A stretch of 64,000 nt of DNA, taken from positions 62,001 through 126,000 of the forward strand of contig CANLOV010000001.1 in the NCBI GenBank assembly GCA_947492955.1. The letters are read 5' to 3'. The position numbers were made by a program, and so were the translations under genes. This DNA comes from an uncultured Cellulophaga sp. GTDB taxonomy: Bacteria > Bacteroidota > Bacteroidia > Flavobacteriales > Flavobacteriaceae. Shown here piece by piece: positions 9,137 to 18,604 of this stretch (position 1 is the stretch's first letter; each line of letters begins with the position of its first letter). A model generated the notes under the pieces. That model worked only from the letters and a program-made list of their open reading frames with translations. It ran no database searches and had not been told where the DNA came from.

Positions 9137-9685
9137 ATGAAATTTGATATGGGGAAGAATAAAAGTGAGAACAAAACAGTATTAAATCTTATGTGGAGCT
9201 GTTGTTTTTTTATGGTGTTTATGGTAGCAAGCACAAGCTACACTTATGCTCAAAAGGCAAAATCGCCAAAGACTATTAAAGAAAGTAAAACAGAAGCTAG
9301 AGTTACAGGTTTAAAATACATTTGCGTGCATGTATTAGAGTTAGAGAAAACCCTAAAGTTATACCGCGAAATTCTTGGTTTTAAAATGGATGATGCAGAG
9401 GTGCTTCATGGTCCAGGACTAGAGGGAATGTTGGTAATGAAATTAAAGGCAAATGATTTAGAGATTAGCCTATCGCTTACAGCACCAGAATTTATTGATA
9501 CAGTAGGGCCTATTGGAAATACAAACCATAACCATTTTATGCTTAAGGTTAATGATATTGGTCCAATTGGAGATAAGCTAAAAGAAGAAGGATACGAGTT
9601 AGAAAACGAGAATTACGCTAAGGACAAATACACATTTTTTGTAGGGCCTAACGGAGAAATTATTGGTCTTTCTGCTTGGGACTAG
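9137..9685 (+). CDS. Exported VOC (glyoxalase/dioxygenase-fold) protein
   Basis: 182 residues. A signal-anchor region (residues 17-39, ends 'TYAQKAKS') is followed by one vicinal-oxygen-chelate module. Likely metal ligands are H in 'YICVHVLELEKT', H in 'NHNHFMLKV' and E in 'PNGEIIGLSAWD'. VOC proteins use a divalent metal for isomerase, dioxygenase or resistance chemistry; an exported copy is uncommon. The start at 9137 leaves a long basic n-region; the internal Met at 9152 could also be used. It ends at a bidirectional terminator. Confidence 0.72.
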   Translation: MKFDMGKNKSENKTVLNLMWSCCFFMVFMVASTSYTYAQKAKSPKTIKESKTEARVTGLKYICVHVLELEKTLKLYREILGFKMDDAEVLHGPGLEGMLVMKLKANDLEISLSLTAPEFIDTVGPIGNTNHNHFMLKVNDIGPIGDKLKEEGYELENENYAKDKYTFFVGPNGEIIGLSAWD

Positions 9686-9710
9686 TCTAAAAAAATAGTC
9701 TTAATGTTTT

Positions 9711-9750
9711 AAAAAAAATCCAGAGAAGTTAACTTCTCTGGATTTTTTTT
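9711..9750. terminator. Bidirectional terminator
   Basis: The perfect stem ATCCAGAGAAGTTAACTTCTCTGGAT is flanked by A8 on the left and T8 on the right, so it works for both convergent genes. Confidence 0.9.
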
Positions 9751-9753
9751 ATG

Positions 9754-10983
9754 CTATTTATGATTAGGGTCTAATTTAGGATCAAACTTATAGTTATCGC
9801 TATTCATATAATCCTGAACCATTTTATATTCTTTTCTTACTCTATCGCCATTTTCAATAGATAAGTTACAATCAAAACGAACAAAATGATATTGAGGATA
9901 AAAAGCATGCCCCACACCCCAAGTTAAACCTTGCCCAGGTTGCTCATCAACATCTGTAAACATACCAGAACGAAAAGCGCCACCACCTTTAGGAACGGTA
10001 ATACCTTGGATAACAGGATAAAAGTTTATTCCATCTTCAGAAAATAGAATACTGTTTCTTTCTGGTCCTTCTGGTAAAGTAGCGCATATGCCATTACGAT
10101 AAGGCCAAACCATACTTCCGTGTCCGCCCATAAGAACAGGGTTGTATTTAGATTTAATATATGGACCTTCAGGATTATCGGCTATAGCAACTCCTGTAGC
10201 TAGAGGTATATCGGCATGTTTTTTATTAAATTCTCCCGGCGATATATTAGGTTTCCATGGTAATCTGCCATCACTCTTATAATATAAATAGTATTTACCT
10301 CCTTTAACAAAAAATGTAGGTTCGTGTATAACCTCACCATCCCAAGCATCTTCTTCTGGTCCTGGTTTTAAAATAGGCTCGTCTAATGATTTCCATGGAC
10401 CTTTAGGAGAATCTGCAACAGCCATGCCTACTACATTGGGTACAAAATCGCCTGCTGTTTTAAATAATTTAGACCAACGCGCATCTTTTATACTACCAGC
10501 TGCTTGGTAGCACATATAGTACTTGTTATTTACAACTAAAATATCTGGGTTAAAAACACTTCGGTGATTGTAGCGCCCTGCGGCACCACGTTTAATGGAA
10601 ATACCTTGTTCTTCCCATTTGTATCCGTCTGTAGAGGTGGCATACCATACCTCACATAAATCCCAATGAAAAGCCCTTGTAGTATCTGTAGCATCATTTG
10701 GGCCTACTACTTTAGAAAAAGAAGGAGGTTTAGAATACCACATGTAGTATGTACCATCTACTTTTATAACACTAGATGGGTAGTAACGTTCTACACCTTT
10801 TTCAAAGTCGAACCCTTCTAGTTTTACATATTTAAACTCCGTATTAAATTCGTTGAATTTTTCATAACGAATCTTACCTTCACGAAAACGTTTATACGAA
10901 GCACTTTCATTAGTTTTTAATTCTTGGCCCGAAAGAAAATTTATTCCTAACAAAACCAAAATAATATTAATTCTTATTTTCAT
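9754..10983 (-). CDS. GH117-type exo-enzyme (3,6-anhydro-L-galactosidase/neoagarobiase-like)
   Basis: 409 residues with a signal peptide (ends 'INFLSGQEL') and a five-bladed beta-propeller with blade motifs such as 'VDGTYYMWYSKP', 'CEVWYATSTDGYKWEEQG', 'RGAAGRYNHRSVFNPDI', 'GGKYYLYYKSDG' and 'NSILFSEDGINF'. These match GH117, which removes terminal 3,6-anhydro-L-galactose from neoagaro-oligosaccharides. It would act after the GH16 agarase at 3071-5707, completing agar-oligosaccharide breakdown in the periplasm. GH43-like families share the fold, so assignment depends on the 'RSVF' and 'CEVWYATS' blocks. It stands alone on the minus strand. Confidence 0.75.
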   Translation of the reverse strand: MKIRINIILVLLGINFLSGQELKTNESASYKRFREGKIRYEKFNEFNTEFKYVKLEGFDFEKGVERYYPSSVIKVDGTYYMWYSKPPSFSKVVGPNDATDTTRAFHWDLCEVWYATSTDGYKWEEQGISIKRGAAGRYNHRSVFNPDILVVNNKYYMCYQAAGSIKDARWSKLFKTAGDFVPNVVGMAVADSPKGPWKSLDEPILKPGPEEDAWDGEVIHEPTFFVKGGKYYLYYKSDGRLPWKPNISPGEFNKKHADIPLATGVAIADNPEGPYIKSKYNPVLMGGHGSMVWPYRNGICATLPEGPERNSILFSEDGINFYPVIQGITVPKGGGAFRSGMFTDVDEQPGQGLTWGVGHAFYPQYHFVRFDCNLSIENGDRVRKEYKMVQDYMNSDNYKFDPKLDPNHK

Positions 10984-11102
10984 AATGTGGTTTAGTGTGT
11001 TATTTATTAAACTAATCGTTTAAAAGCAGCGATTAAATTAATGATAATAGGTGAAAAGCCCAAACAATTGAGTTTTATGAAAATAGTTTGTTGCCGTAGG
11101 GA

Positions 11103-12362
11103 TTAATTAATGTTTATTATTTGTCTATTACTTAGACAAAAAGTAGGTACACGTAATTTTTCAATTCCAGTAATGATACCGTTAGCTATAAATGTATTGT
11201 TTTTATCTAAATTAACTATTGTGTAGGTTTTCTGTACCCCATCAATTTTATTAATTTTTATTATTTCTAAGTTATGTTGTAGACTTTTGATTTTACTTCC
11301 AAGTTTAAGTTCAACAACATTATTAATTTCATAATCTATTTCGGTTTTATATGGATTTATTGAAGACCATTTTAGATTATTTAATAAAAAGGGGTGGTCT
11401 TTTGTACAAGTAATTTGAGTTCCATTTGAAAACTCAATACTTACAAGGTCTTTATGAAATTGACTTGCTAATTCTTTAATTACTGAAATTTCATAATTTT
11501 TAGATTCCTTATTATATGATACTATTTTGTCTCCTATTTTTAATTCCTCTATAGCTTTTAGTGTGTTATCGCTCATTGTTATTTGAGTACCTTTAGCCAA
11601 ACAATGAACATCTAAGCCATCAAAATAAATTTCTGATATTACGGTGTCATCATATTTATCGCCTTTATAAACTGATAGTATTTCAAATTTTATATTCCAA
11701 TTCTCTTTCTCTTTTAATTTGTCTAAATTTTTTCTATCAGAATTCCCCAAAGGCTTATCTAGCCTAATTAATTGCTTTGCATAGACATCTTTTAATTCAA
11801 TGATAGCAAATGGCTTATTATCTACATACATTTTTAGTTTGTGAACTCTAGAATTGTTTTTCCAAGCCTTTTTGCTTTTTACATATCCGTTTGCAAATAT
11901 TAATGTTGTAATTCTTGGGTGTGCTGGGGCAAAGCTAAAATTAATGATTTCTCCTATTCCATATCCTTTTTTCCCTTCTACCCAAGCAGTTTTATAACTT
12001 AAATCACTTAAATTTTTAGAAGTATAGCTTATTTTTCCGTTTGAAGATAGTTCTGAAGATGTTGTAACAGTATATTCCCCAGCACCGCAATACCAACTGC
12101 ATCCACCGCCTTCGGCATCCCACATACTTAAATAAGTTTCTCCATATTTTTTAAAAAGTTCATTATCTTCCACTGTTAAATTATCCCAACTCTTTTTTTT
12201 ATTAGCTATATCATCTAACAACTGTTCTCTCTTTTTCCAATTATTTTGTGCTTCAATCCCAAAGTTAAATGATTCTCCTTCTTCTGGAATTATAGTTTTT
12301 AAATCTTGACCAAATGAATTTGTTATTAAAAATATAAAGATTAAGCTTATGGGTAATTTCAT
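11103..12362 (-). CDS. Exported protein with glycan-binding-like domain and C-terminal Hint (intein/Hedgehog) domain
   Basis: 419 residues. Signal peptide 1-18 (ends 'TNSFGQ'). Residues about 65-240 resemble the discoidin-like 'NADase-type glycan-binding' domain ('SYKTAWVEGKKGYGIGEII', 'FANGYVKSKKAWKNNSRV'). From about 255 comes a Hint domain: catalytic Cys in 'VHCLAKGTQITMSDNTLK', block 'IGDKIVSYN', block 'TKDHPFLLN' with the conserved His, and end block 'NTFIANGI'. Hint domains self-cleave by an N-to-S acyl shift. There is no toxin domain after the Hint, only about 25 residues. The neighbouring upstream gene is a DUF2185 immunity-like protein, so a polymorphic-toxin relationship is possible but unproven. 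Confidence 0.75.
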   Translation of the reverse strand: MKLPISLIFIFLITNSFGQDLKTIIPEEGESFNFGIEAQNNWKKREQLLDDIANKKKSWDNLTVEDNELFKKYGETYLSMWDAEGGGCSWYCGAGEYTVTTSSELSSNGKISYTSKNLSDLSYKTAWVEGKKGYGIGEIINFSFAPAHPRITTLIFANGYVKSKKAWKNNSRVHKLKMYVDNKPFAIIELKDVYAKQLIRLDKPLGNSDRKNLDKLKEKENWNIKFEILSVYKGDKYDDTVISEIYFDGLDVHCLAKGTQITMSDNTLKAIEELKIGDKIVSYNKESKNYEISVIKELASQFHKDLVSIEFSNGTQITCTKDHPFLLNNLKWSSINPYKTEIDYEINNVVELKLGSKIKSLQHNLEIIKINKIDGVQKTYTIVNLDKNNTFIANGIITGIEKLRVPTFCLSNRQIININ

Positions 12363-12507
12363 TTTATAGTTTGTTTTTTAGGATGTTTAAATAGGCTTAT
12401 AGCAAAAAATTATTACAATACATGCTGCTACTTAAAGATAGGAAATAGTTATAAATATTTTGTTTAAGAAATTTGGTAGAGATGCTTTCAAATTAGTAGT
12501 TGTATTA

Positions 12508-13236
12508 TTATTGCTGTACTATTTTTATACTTTTCCATGTTTCAATTGCCCAAAATTCATCTTCGTTATTATCGAAATATAATGCTAATTGAATAATTTC
12601 TTTGTCAACAATTGAAAACCCATATATTACTTCGTATTCTTTTTCATTATTTGTTTCTCTAATCTTATATCCAATTCTAGATACCTTAGTATCTGAAAAT
12701 TCATATTTTGATAATGTAACTGATTGTGATTCGTCTCTATTTTTAATCGATTCTAATTGTTCTTCGTAAATTTCTTTTTTTGATTGGTCTATATTCCAAA
12801 TTGCTATTCTTACAGATTTGTCTCCTGTTGTGTAAAGTAGATCACCATTCTCTTCTTTTGTTCTCTCGAACAAGTTATTAATTGTAATAGTCCATTTTTC
12901 TGTTAAAAAGTGAACACCTATAAAATCATCTTCTAATTTGTAGTCGTTAACTTTATACCATGAGGATTTCTCGTTACTTCTTTCGTAAACAGAACCCACA
13001 CCTTTTAATAATAAATCTTTAATGGTTGGTTCTATTTCTATAATATGAGAGGGATGATAGATTCCAATGTTTTTAGGATCATTTACATACTCGTCACTTT
13101 CTAATCCAGAAAAAATTCTCCATCCGCTATCATCAGCAACTGTTCTTTTTTCTCTATACATAAACATGGGTTTTTTTCCAGATTCTGTAATTAATTTAGA
13201 GACCATTAAACCGCCTATATCTGGGAATTCTTCCAT
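12508..13236 (-). CDS. DUF2185 (Imm33-like) protein with extra C-terminal domain
   Basis: 242 residues, cytoplasmic. The N-terminal ~90 residues match DUF2185: 'GGLMVSKLITESGKKPMFM', 'DDSGWRIFSGLESDEYVND' and 'NIGIYHPSHI'. DUF2185 occurs among immunity proteins of polymorphic toxins and in stand-alone proteins. The C-terminal ~130 residues are an unrecognised alpha+beta domain ending in a 'FWAIETWKSI' helix. It lies 145 bp upstream of the Hint-domain gene on the same strand. Confidence 0.65.
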   Translation of the reverse strand: MEEFPDIGGLMVSKLITESGKKPMFMYREKRTVADDSGWRIFSGLESDEYVNDPKNIGIYHPSHIIEIEPTIKDLLLKGVGSVYERSNEKSSWYKVNDYKLEDDFIGVHFLTEKWTITINNLFERTKEENGDLLYTTGDKSVRIAIWNIDQSKKEIYEEQLESIKNRDESQSVTLSKYEFSDTKVSRIGYKIRETNNEKEYEVIYGFSIVDKEIIQLALYFDNNEDEFWAIETWKSIKIVQQ

Positions 13237-13312
13237 TCTATTTTGTTTTTAATGAAATAAATTGATGCTTATGAAAATGAAAACAATTAAAAATAAGGTT
13301 CTTTTTTTTGAT

Positions 13313-13753
13313 CTAATTGTAGCCATTAGTTACAAGTTGTATTAGTATACCTAAAATTCCAATAATTAAACACAATGGAGCAAACCATTTTGAATCTGCT
13401 TTAGCAAATTCAGTATTCTTTATTTTTTTAAAAAAACCAACATATTTAAAATCTCCAATTGCTCTTAAAATAAAAATAGATGGAATTATCCAATATCCGT
13501 ATGTAGTTATTAGATTTGAGAAAGGAATATTTATAAGCCTAGATTTTATAAGATATAATAGTCCAAATAGAAGTAAAACTAGCGCTACAATTAAAGTTGC
13601 AAATTTAGGAATTGAAAGCGTGGTGTCTTGGTTTTCTTTTGTTGGAATTACTTTTTTTAAGCCCCATTTTCCGCCTGCAAGCCAATAAAAATGCATAGAA
13701 CTTAGAAAAGTAAAAACTATTAATAAAATAATAGATAATAGTGTTGCAATCAT
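13313..13753 (-). CDS. DUF3995 family membrane protein
   Basis: 146 residues with four predicted membrane segments. The N-terminal 'STFLSSMHFYWLAGGKWG'-type motif (here 'FLSSMHFYWLAGGKWGLKK') is typical of DUF3995. Function is unknown. The start overlaps the end of the FAD monooxygenase by 4 bp (ATGA), so the two are translationally coupled. Confidence 0.75.
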   Translation of the reverse strand: MIATLLSIILLIVFTFLSSMHFYWLAGGKWGLKKVIPTKENQDTTLSIPKFATLIVALVLLLFGLLYLIKSRLINIPFSNLITTYGYWIIPSIFILRAIGDFKYVGFFKKIKNTEFAKADSKWFAPLCLIIGILGILIQLVTNGYN

Positions 13754-14883
13754 ATTTTTGCTAATTGAAAAATTTGTTCATTCTGCTTCCTATTCATTGA
13801 AGAAGGCGTTAATCTTAACATTTGATTACGAAAACCAATTAATATGGGGTTTTTTAGGTGCGCCATTTTTCCAACAAGCCAACTAGCTTTAACAACTTTA
13901 TGGGCTTTAGGTAATCTTAACTTTTGATATTCTGTAAATGCTTTAGATATTTCATATTTGTTTATACATTCTGAAAGTACATAAGCATCTTCTATTGCCT
14001 GGCATGCACCTTGTCCCATATTTGGAGTAGTTGCATGGGCAGAATCGCCGATTAAACATACGTTTTCTTTGGACCAAATGTTTGTTGGCTTTAAATCTGA
14101 AATTTCGGCAGTATTTATATGTTCTTTTTTTGTAGATTTTATAATGTCTTTAATTACGGAATCATAGCCTTTAAAATAGTGTTCTAAATTATTAACAGAA
14201 AATTCATTTTTATTTTTATAGAAAGATTTTAAAGCATACCAATAAACTTTGTTTTCTGCAATTTGAACAAAACCAAAACGATCAGCTTTTCCCCAAGCTT
14301 CGTTTAATTCGTCTTTAAATTTTAAGGGTAATTTGTATTCCGTAATTCCTCTCCAGCATATCTGATTTGCATTTCTTATACTATTATTTGGGAATATGTT
14401 TTGTCTAACAATAGAATTTAGCCCATCAGCTCCTAAAATAACAGAGGATTGGGTTTGTTTTCCATTTTTAAATTTTAAAGAATAATCATTCTCATTTTTT
14501 TCTATTGATGTAAGTTTATGGTTTAATTCAATCTTAGTAGACTTTAATCTATCAATTAAAATTTGCTGTAGTTTACCTCTATGGATTGCAATGTTTTTGG
14601 TATTATGTTTTTGTTCAAAATAAGTTAAATCAATCTTAGAAAGTGGCTTTAGATTAGATTTGGTAATGTTTATTGATGATATGGGATTCCCATTTTCTTC
14701 AATAATTTTTCGTAGTCCTAACTTATCATAAACTTGCATTGCATTATTGGCTAAAATAATTCCAGCTCCAACAGGCCTTATTTGTTCAGCTTGTTCAAAT
14801 ATTCTGGTTTTAATTCCTTTTTGATCAAGTGCAATTGCAGTTGTTAGCCCTCCAATTCCTGCTCCAATAATATCAATAGTCAT
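13750..14883 (-). CDS. FAD-dependent monooxygenase (PHBH-like)
   Basis: 377 residues. Rossmann FAD-binding motif at the N-terminus ('DIIGAGIGGLTTAIALDQKG'), the DG motif 'ILGADGLNSIVRQ', and the second FAD motif 'CLIGDSAHATTPNMGQGACQ'. This is the group A flavoprotein hydroxylase family (salicylate/kynurenine/tetracycline-modifying type). The substrate cannot be told. It is co-transcribed with the DUF3995 gene. Confidence 0.87.
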   Translation of the reverse strand: MTIDIIGAGIGGLTTAIALDQKGIKTRIFEQAEQIRPVGAGIILANNAMQVYDKLGLRKIIEENGNPISSINITKSNLKPLSKIDLTYFEQKHNTKNIAIHRGKLQQILIDRLKSTKIELNHKLTSIEKNENDYSLKFKNGKQTQSSVILGADGLNSIVRQNIFPNNSIRNANQICWRGITEYKLPLKFKDELNEAWGKADRFGFVQIAENKVYWYALKSFYKNKNEFSVNNLEHYFKGYDSVIKDIIKSTKKEHINTAEISDLKPTNIWSKENVCLIGDSAHATTPNMGQGACQAIEDAYVLSECINKYEISKAFTEYQKLRLPKAHKVVKASWLVGKMAHLKNPILIGFRNQMLRLTPSSMNRKQNEQIFQLAKI

Positions 14884-15271
14884 AGTTGTTTGTTCTGTTT
14901 AAAGATGACAGCTTGTAGTTAGATTTTAAATACTAACTTTTCTAAGTTGCCTAGACTATAAATATATTAAAAAAGCGGTTTCAATAAAGTATCGAAACCG
15001 CTATTGTTGTTATTTTTCGCATTCTATTTTTTGTGTTGAGTAAGCTTCATAAAATGCAAGGATTACTAAAATAAGTGTGTTTTTCTTTTATAGGCCATTA
15101 TCATTATATTGTATTCTTATGGTTAATTCAATTTTGTACTAACTTTTATTATTTCAGTTATAGTAGTTTTGTTTTATACCATTAGGGCTTAAAATATTTT
15201 TTTAAGCTAAATTGATCCAATTATCAGTGTTTTAATAGTTGCTTGTAACTTATGTTATATATTAATGAGCT
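14884..15271. other. Intergenic stretch with a minus-strand terminator hairpin
   Basis: No gene is seen in this stretch. AGCGGTTTC (14974-14982) and GAAACCGCT (14994-15002) form a 9-bp stem; read on the minus strand it is followed by a T-run (14969-14973), so it is a good Rho-independent terminator for transcription coming from the esterase gene at 15272. The 270 bp between the esterase stop and the hairpin is long for a 3' UTR and could hold a small RNA, but nothing more can be supported. Confidence 0.55.
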
Positions 15272-16390
15272 TTAATTAATAATTATTTTTTTAATTTGAG
15301 TTTTAGAATTATATGTAAGTTTTAATATATAAATTCCAGACTGTAGTTTTGTTAAATCTATTGTTTTTTTACTATTGAGTTTTCCTTTTAATATAATTGC
15401 TCCACTAATAGAAATTAAATCGTAGTATACTTCAGTTTTAGAAGGAGTTATAATATATAAGTCAGATTCTGTTGGATTTGGATAGATTTTGAGCGTTACC
15501 TCCTCATTAGATAATGGGGAAATATTTTTTTTATTTTGTTTAAATAGCCATTTATGTAATAAAGTGTCTTTAACAGCAAATTCCCCAATCCAATGGCAAT
15601 CAGTGATACTTATTTCACATGGAAAAACGTATTCTGTATAGAACAATGTATTTCCTTTATTTATAAGCTCTTCTATTTCTATATCAGTTAATTTTAAAGA
15701 ATTCTCAGTATATGGATTGGTATGGACAAAATTAATATCATTTTTCTCAAATGTTTCAATCATAATTCTAGAATTGGAAATATTTTGATCACCATCCTTT
15801 CGGTGATGTAAATTCCAAACAGGTGTTTTAGGATAATTTTTTACAAATTTTTCTAAACTTAAATTATTAAAATCTTCAATCCAAAACCCACTCATAGGAA
15901 CTATAGCGGCAAATCTTTCGGGAAATAAATATGAATAATACCAACTAGCCCATCCTCCCATAGAATATCCTGTAAGGTATATTCTGTCTTTATCAATTTT
16001 AGTATTTACAATTAATGAATCTAAGGTGGTGTTTAATATTTCATTAATGTCTTTATCTCCCCAAAGATTTTTATAATTAACTTGCGGAGCAAGTACATAA
16101 CAAGGGTTTTTTTGTTGTACAAAATCTTTAGCCCATCCTTTTGCAAAGTTTTGAAGAAGTTGACCTTCATTATCATTTCCAGATTCACCTGATCCATGTA
16201 AAGCAATTATCAAAGGATATTTAGTAGTATCGTTTAGATTTTTTGCTAGGTCAGGAGTAAATAATCTAAAAGGGAGCGTTACATTATTCATACTCGTTTG
16301 GCCATAAGCGAATTTTTCTCTTATATCATTTTGAGTATAAGAGTTATAACTAAGAATAAAAAACAAAAATATCTTTAAGTATCTTATCAT
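15272..16390 (-). CDS. Secreted PHB-depolymerase-like esterase with T9SS sorting domain
   Basis: 372 residues. Signal peptide (ends 'SYNSYTQ'), then an alpha/beta hydrolase of the CE1/dienelactone-hydrolase type: 'PLIIALHGSGESGNDNEGQ', nucleophile elbow G-Y-S-M-G-G, 'VPMSGFW', 'PVWNLHHRKDG' and a late His in 'DCHWIGEF'. A C-terminal T9SS type A sorting domain starts near 'LKIYPNPTESDLYI'. It is likely a cell-surface or released carbohydrate or polyester esterase. It appears monocistronic, with a terminator at 14969-15002. Confidence 0.82.
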   Translation of the reverse strand: MIRYLKIFLFFILSYNSYTQNDIREKFAYGQTSMNNVTLPFRLFTPDLAKNLNDTTKYPLIIALHGSGESGNDNEGQLLQNFAKGWAKDFVQQKNPCYVLAPQVNYKNLWGDKDINEILNTTLDSLIVNTKIDKDRIYLTGYSMGGWASWYYSYLFPERFAAIVPMSGFWIEDFNNLSLEKFVKNYPKTPVWNLHHRKDGDQNISNSRIMIETFEKNDINFVHTNPYTENSLKLTDIEIEELINKGNTLFYTEYVFPCEISITDCHWIGEFAVKDTLLHKWLFKQNKKNISPLSNEEVTLKIYPNPTESDLYIITPSKTEVYYDLISISGAIILKGKLNSKKTIDLTKLQSGIYILKLTYNSKTQIKKIIIN

Positions 16391-16889
16391 AATATTTTTT
16401 AAGTTCAGATATTATTATGTTTGGTTTTCTAAAATAGATACAAGTTATAATAAACGCAAAAATATTTTAGGATAGTAGTAACACATCTACTTGTTATGCG
16501 GAAATATTTTTTTATGGTGCAACAGTTTTGTATATAACTGGCTCTTTTATTGTGCGTTAATACGAATTTTTGGGTAAAATTACCAAAAACGTTTAAATTG
16601 TTGTTAGATATTAGTTCTTTCTCCGATAGCAATACTTCCATAAACTCCAATGATTAACACATTTTTACTATTAGGATTAAGAACAATATTCATTTTTAAA
16701 CTTAAGATTTAAGCCATTCTTAGCATGATAATTAAAAGTACTGAACTTTCGATTAAGTACTTGGCTAATTTTTTATCCTTTATTTATAAAATTTAATTTA
16801 GGAATACGAGTATTAAACTATGTGCAGTTATTATTTTGTATTTAGTTAAAGAAAGCTATTATTATTTTAAACTTTCTTTACTAATTATC
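16391..16889. other. Intergenic, no supported gene
   Basis: AT-rich stretch between two minus-strand transcription units. A 73-codon minus-strand frame (16429-16650) has no recognisable protein features and was not accepted. No hairpin with a T-run is obvious. Confidence 0.4.
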
Positions 16890-17060
16890 TCACCATTTCA
16901 TATGTTTCTTATTTACAGTAAATTGTGAAAAAGCAATACTGTAATTAAAGTTAATTATGCGATATCTTTCTTCATTAATATAATATTTTTTAGAAAAATT
17001 ATTTTCTGTATTATCCAGAGTATTTTGGCGATAGTATTTTTTAATATTTGAATTAAGCAT
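16890..17060 (-). CDS. Possible small hypothetical protein
   Basis: An ATG-initiated frame of 56 codons, 38 bp after the stop of the gene at 17099-18337 and in the same direction. It is rich in Asn, Lys and Tyr ('NNFSKKYYINEERYRIINF') and has no signal peptide or membrane segment. It could be a small gene or the remnant C-terminus of a longer one. No family is recognised. Confidence 0.3.
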   Translation of the reverse strand: MLNSNIKKYYRQNTLDNTENNFSKKYYINEERYRIINFNYSIAFSQFTVNKKHMKW

Positions 17061-17098
17061 TAAAAAATATATTAATTATAGCATTGTTATAGGTTTCT

Positions 17099-18337
17099 CT
17101 AATGTCTATTATCGCATAAAATTAATATAGGTAATTCTTCTTTATCTAAAAAGTGAATTAGCGGACATCCAAAAGATTCCCACATAAACCCAAATGCTAC
17201 AGGGGGCTTATTTTTTAAAAGTTTACCTATATATTGAATACTGTAGTTATCCAATGATTTTTCTCCTTTTATATTTAGTGGAGCTTTACTACTAGATTCT
17301 CCTTCTGATTGATAAATATGATAAGCTTCTTTTGTTTGCACATTTTTAATTAGTAGGTTAGACCAATTGTTAAATGCATTTCCCTTTTTTACAAAGGAGC
17401 GCATGTTTTTGTAATTAAACATGTATGGTTTGTTAATGGTATCATTTTTCCAATTTTCAGGAATTAGTTTGTTTTTTATATTATTATTAATTGTTTCCTG
17501 ATCCATTTCTTCAAAAATAAGGCGTTGTAAACCTTTTTCAACAAATGGATTTTCTTTTCCAATTATGGCAAATCCGCTATAACTTGCTTTGCCTAAATTA
17601 AAGCCAATTTCATAGTCTTCCTCATAATAATTTTCTGTTTTATACTCGTCATTTATTTGCGAATAGATGCTAATACATCCCATTAATGGTGTTGTTTTAA
17701 TAGGGTGTTTTTTAACTAACCCGGTTGCTATATCATAAATAAATAGGGTGTCTTTATTAGAGTAATTCATTCTTTTAAAAAACTCGGCTCGTTTTTTGGG
17801 GTTAAAATGAATAGTATCTTTTTGTAAATCTTTTTTGTCTATAAAATTTTTGGGCATATAAAAACTCTGTGAAACATTAACAAAGGCATGTCTTATATCT
17901 TTTTTGTTAGAGGGCTTTAGTATTGAACTATAATAAGCTTCTGCATAGTATAATTTTATTCTAGAAATACTAGGTTCATAGTTTGATAAGTAATAATTAA
18001 ACACAAAAACGGTATCTTTTTTATGTTCTATTGCAACCCAAATATCTTCTATTTCACTATAATTATCGATTATTTTTTGTTTATACTCAGTATCAAAAAG
18101 ATATTTAACTTTATCTCTCCAATTAAATTTACCCAAAAGTTTGCCGTTTGGTTTATCTCTATAGTTTAAACCAGAACTTGCTGTAACATATTTGTAAATA
18201 TTCTTTTTTGCATTTAAATCTTTAGATAAGTTAACCTGCTTTTTTTTATCATTTATATTTTGGGCTGTTATACTATTATTACAACAAAAAAGGATAATTA
18301 TTATTGATAGTAGTGTTAGTTGTAAATTAAATTTCAT
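17099..18337 (-). CDS. Exported hypothetical protein with SH3-like N-terminal region
   Basis: 412 residues. Signal peptide 1-25 (ends 'NNSITAQ'). Residues about 50-110 contain 'TASSGLNYRDKPNGKLLGKF', the pattern of a bacterial SH3 (SH3b) domain, which often binds cell wall. The rest is not recognised; it ends with 'FGFMWESFGCPLIHFLDKEE'. It is followed by a possible 56-codon gene and preceded by the YwqK-like gene with a degraded frame between them. Confidence 0.55.
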   Translation of the reverse strand: MKFNLQLTLLSIIIILFCCNNSITAQNINDKKKQVNLSKDLNAKKNIYKYVTASSGLNYRDKPNGKLLGKFNWRDKVKYLFDTEYKQKIIDNYSEIEDIWVAIEHKKDTVFVFNYYLSNYEPSISRIKLYYAEAYYSSILKPSNKKDIRHAFVNVSQSFYMPKNFIDKKDLQKDTIHFNPKKRAEFFKRMNYSNKDTLFIYDIATGLVKKHPIKTTPLMGCISIYSQINDEYKTENYYEEDYEIGFNLGKASYSGFAIIGKENPFVEKGLQRLIFEEMDQETINNNIKNKLIPENWKNDTINKPYMFNYKNMRSFVKKGNAFNNWSNLLIKNVQTKEAYHIYQSEGESSSKAPLNIKGEKSLDNYSIQYIGKLLKNKPPVAFGFMWESFGCPLIHFLDKEELPILILCDNRH

Positions 18338-18371
18338 TTTTTATTGTTTTTAATATTAGCAAAGCTTTTAT

Positions 18372-18574
18372 TTAAGTACGAATTTCATATTCATCATTTT
18401 TAATTCGAACTAAAATAGTTATTCCAGAAATAATTGAATTAGGAACTTCAACTTTTCTACAGAGTACTTGTAACTGTCTTTTTTTAAAGAGAGTAGAATC
18501 TTTTTTAATTCAATATTTATATTAGATTGTTTAAGAAAATTATCTAATTCTAGGCGGTTTATTTTTTCTTTATC
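18372..18574 (-). pseudogene. Degraded, frameshifted open frame
   Basis: The minus strand reads 'KINRLELDNFLKQSNINIEL' and on to an A7 run near 18486; after it the sense-like reading continues in another frame as 'CRKVEVPNSIISGITILVRI' to a stop at 18372. Joined, this is about 65 residues without a start codon. It looks like the tail of a lost gene. Family not recognised. Confidence 0.3.
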
Positions 18575-18604
18575 CTAAGTATGTATAAAGTATTTTCATT
18601 AAAA

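Noticed and set aside
14969-15271. Riboswitch or small RNA downstream of the esterase
   Set aside because: A terminator hairpin is clear but no conserved riboswitch fold or promoter could be recognised.
16429-16650. 73-codon minus-strand open frame
   Set aside because: No signal peptide, domain or coding-like composition; lies in a non-coding gap.
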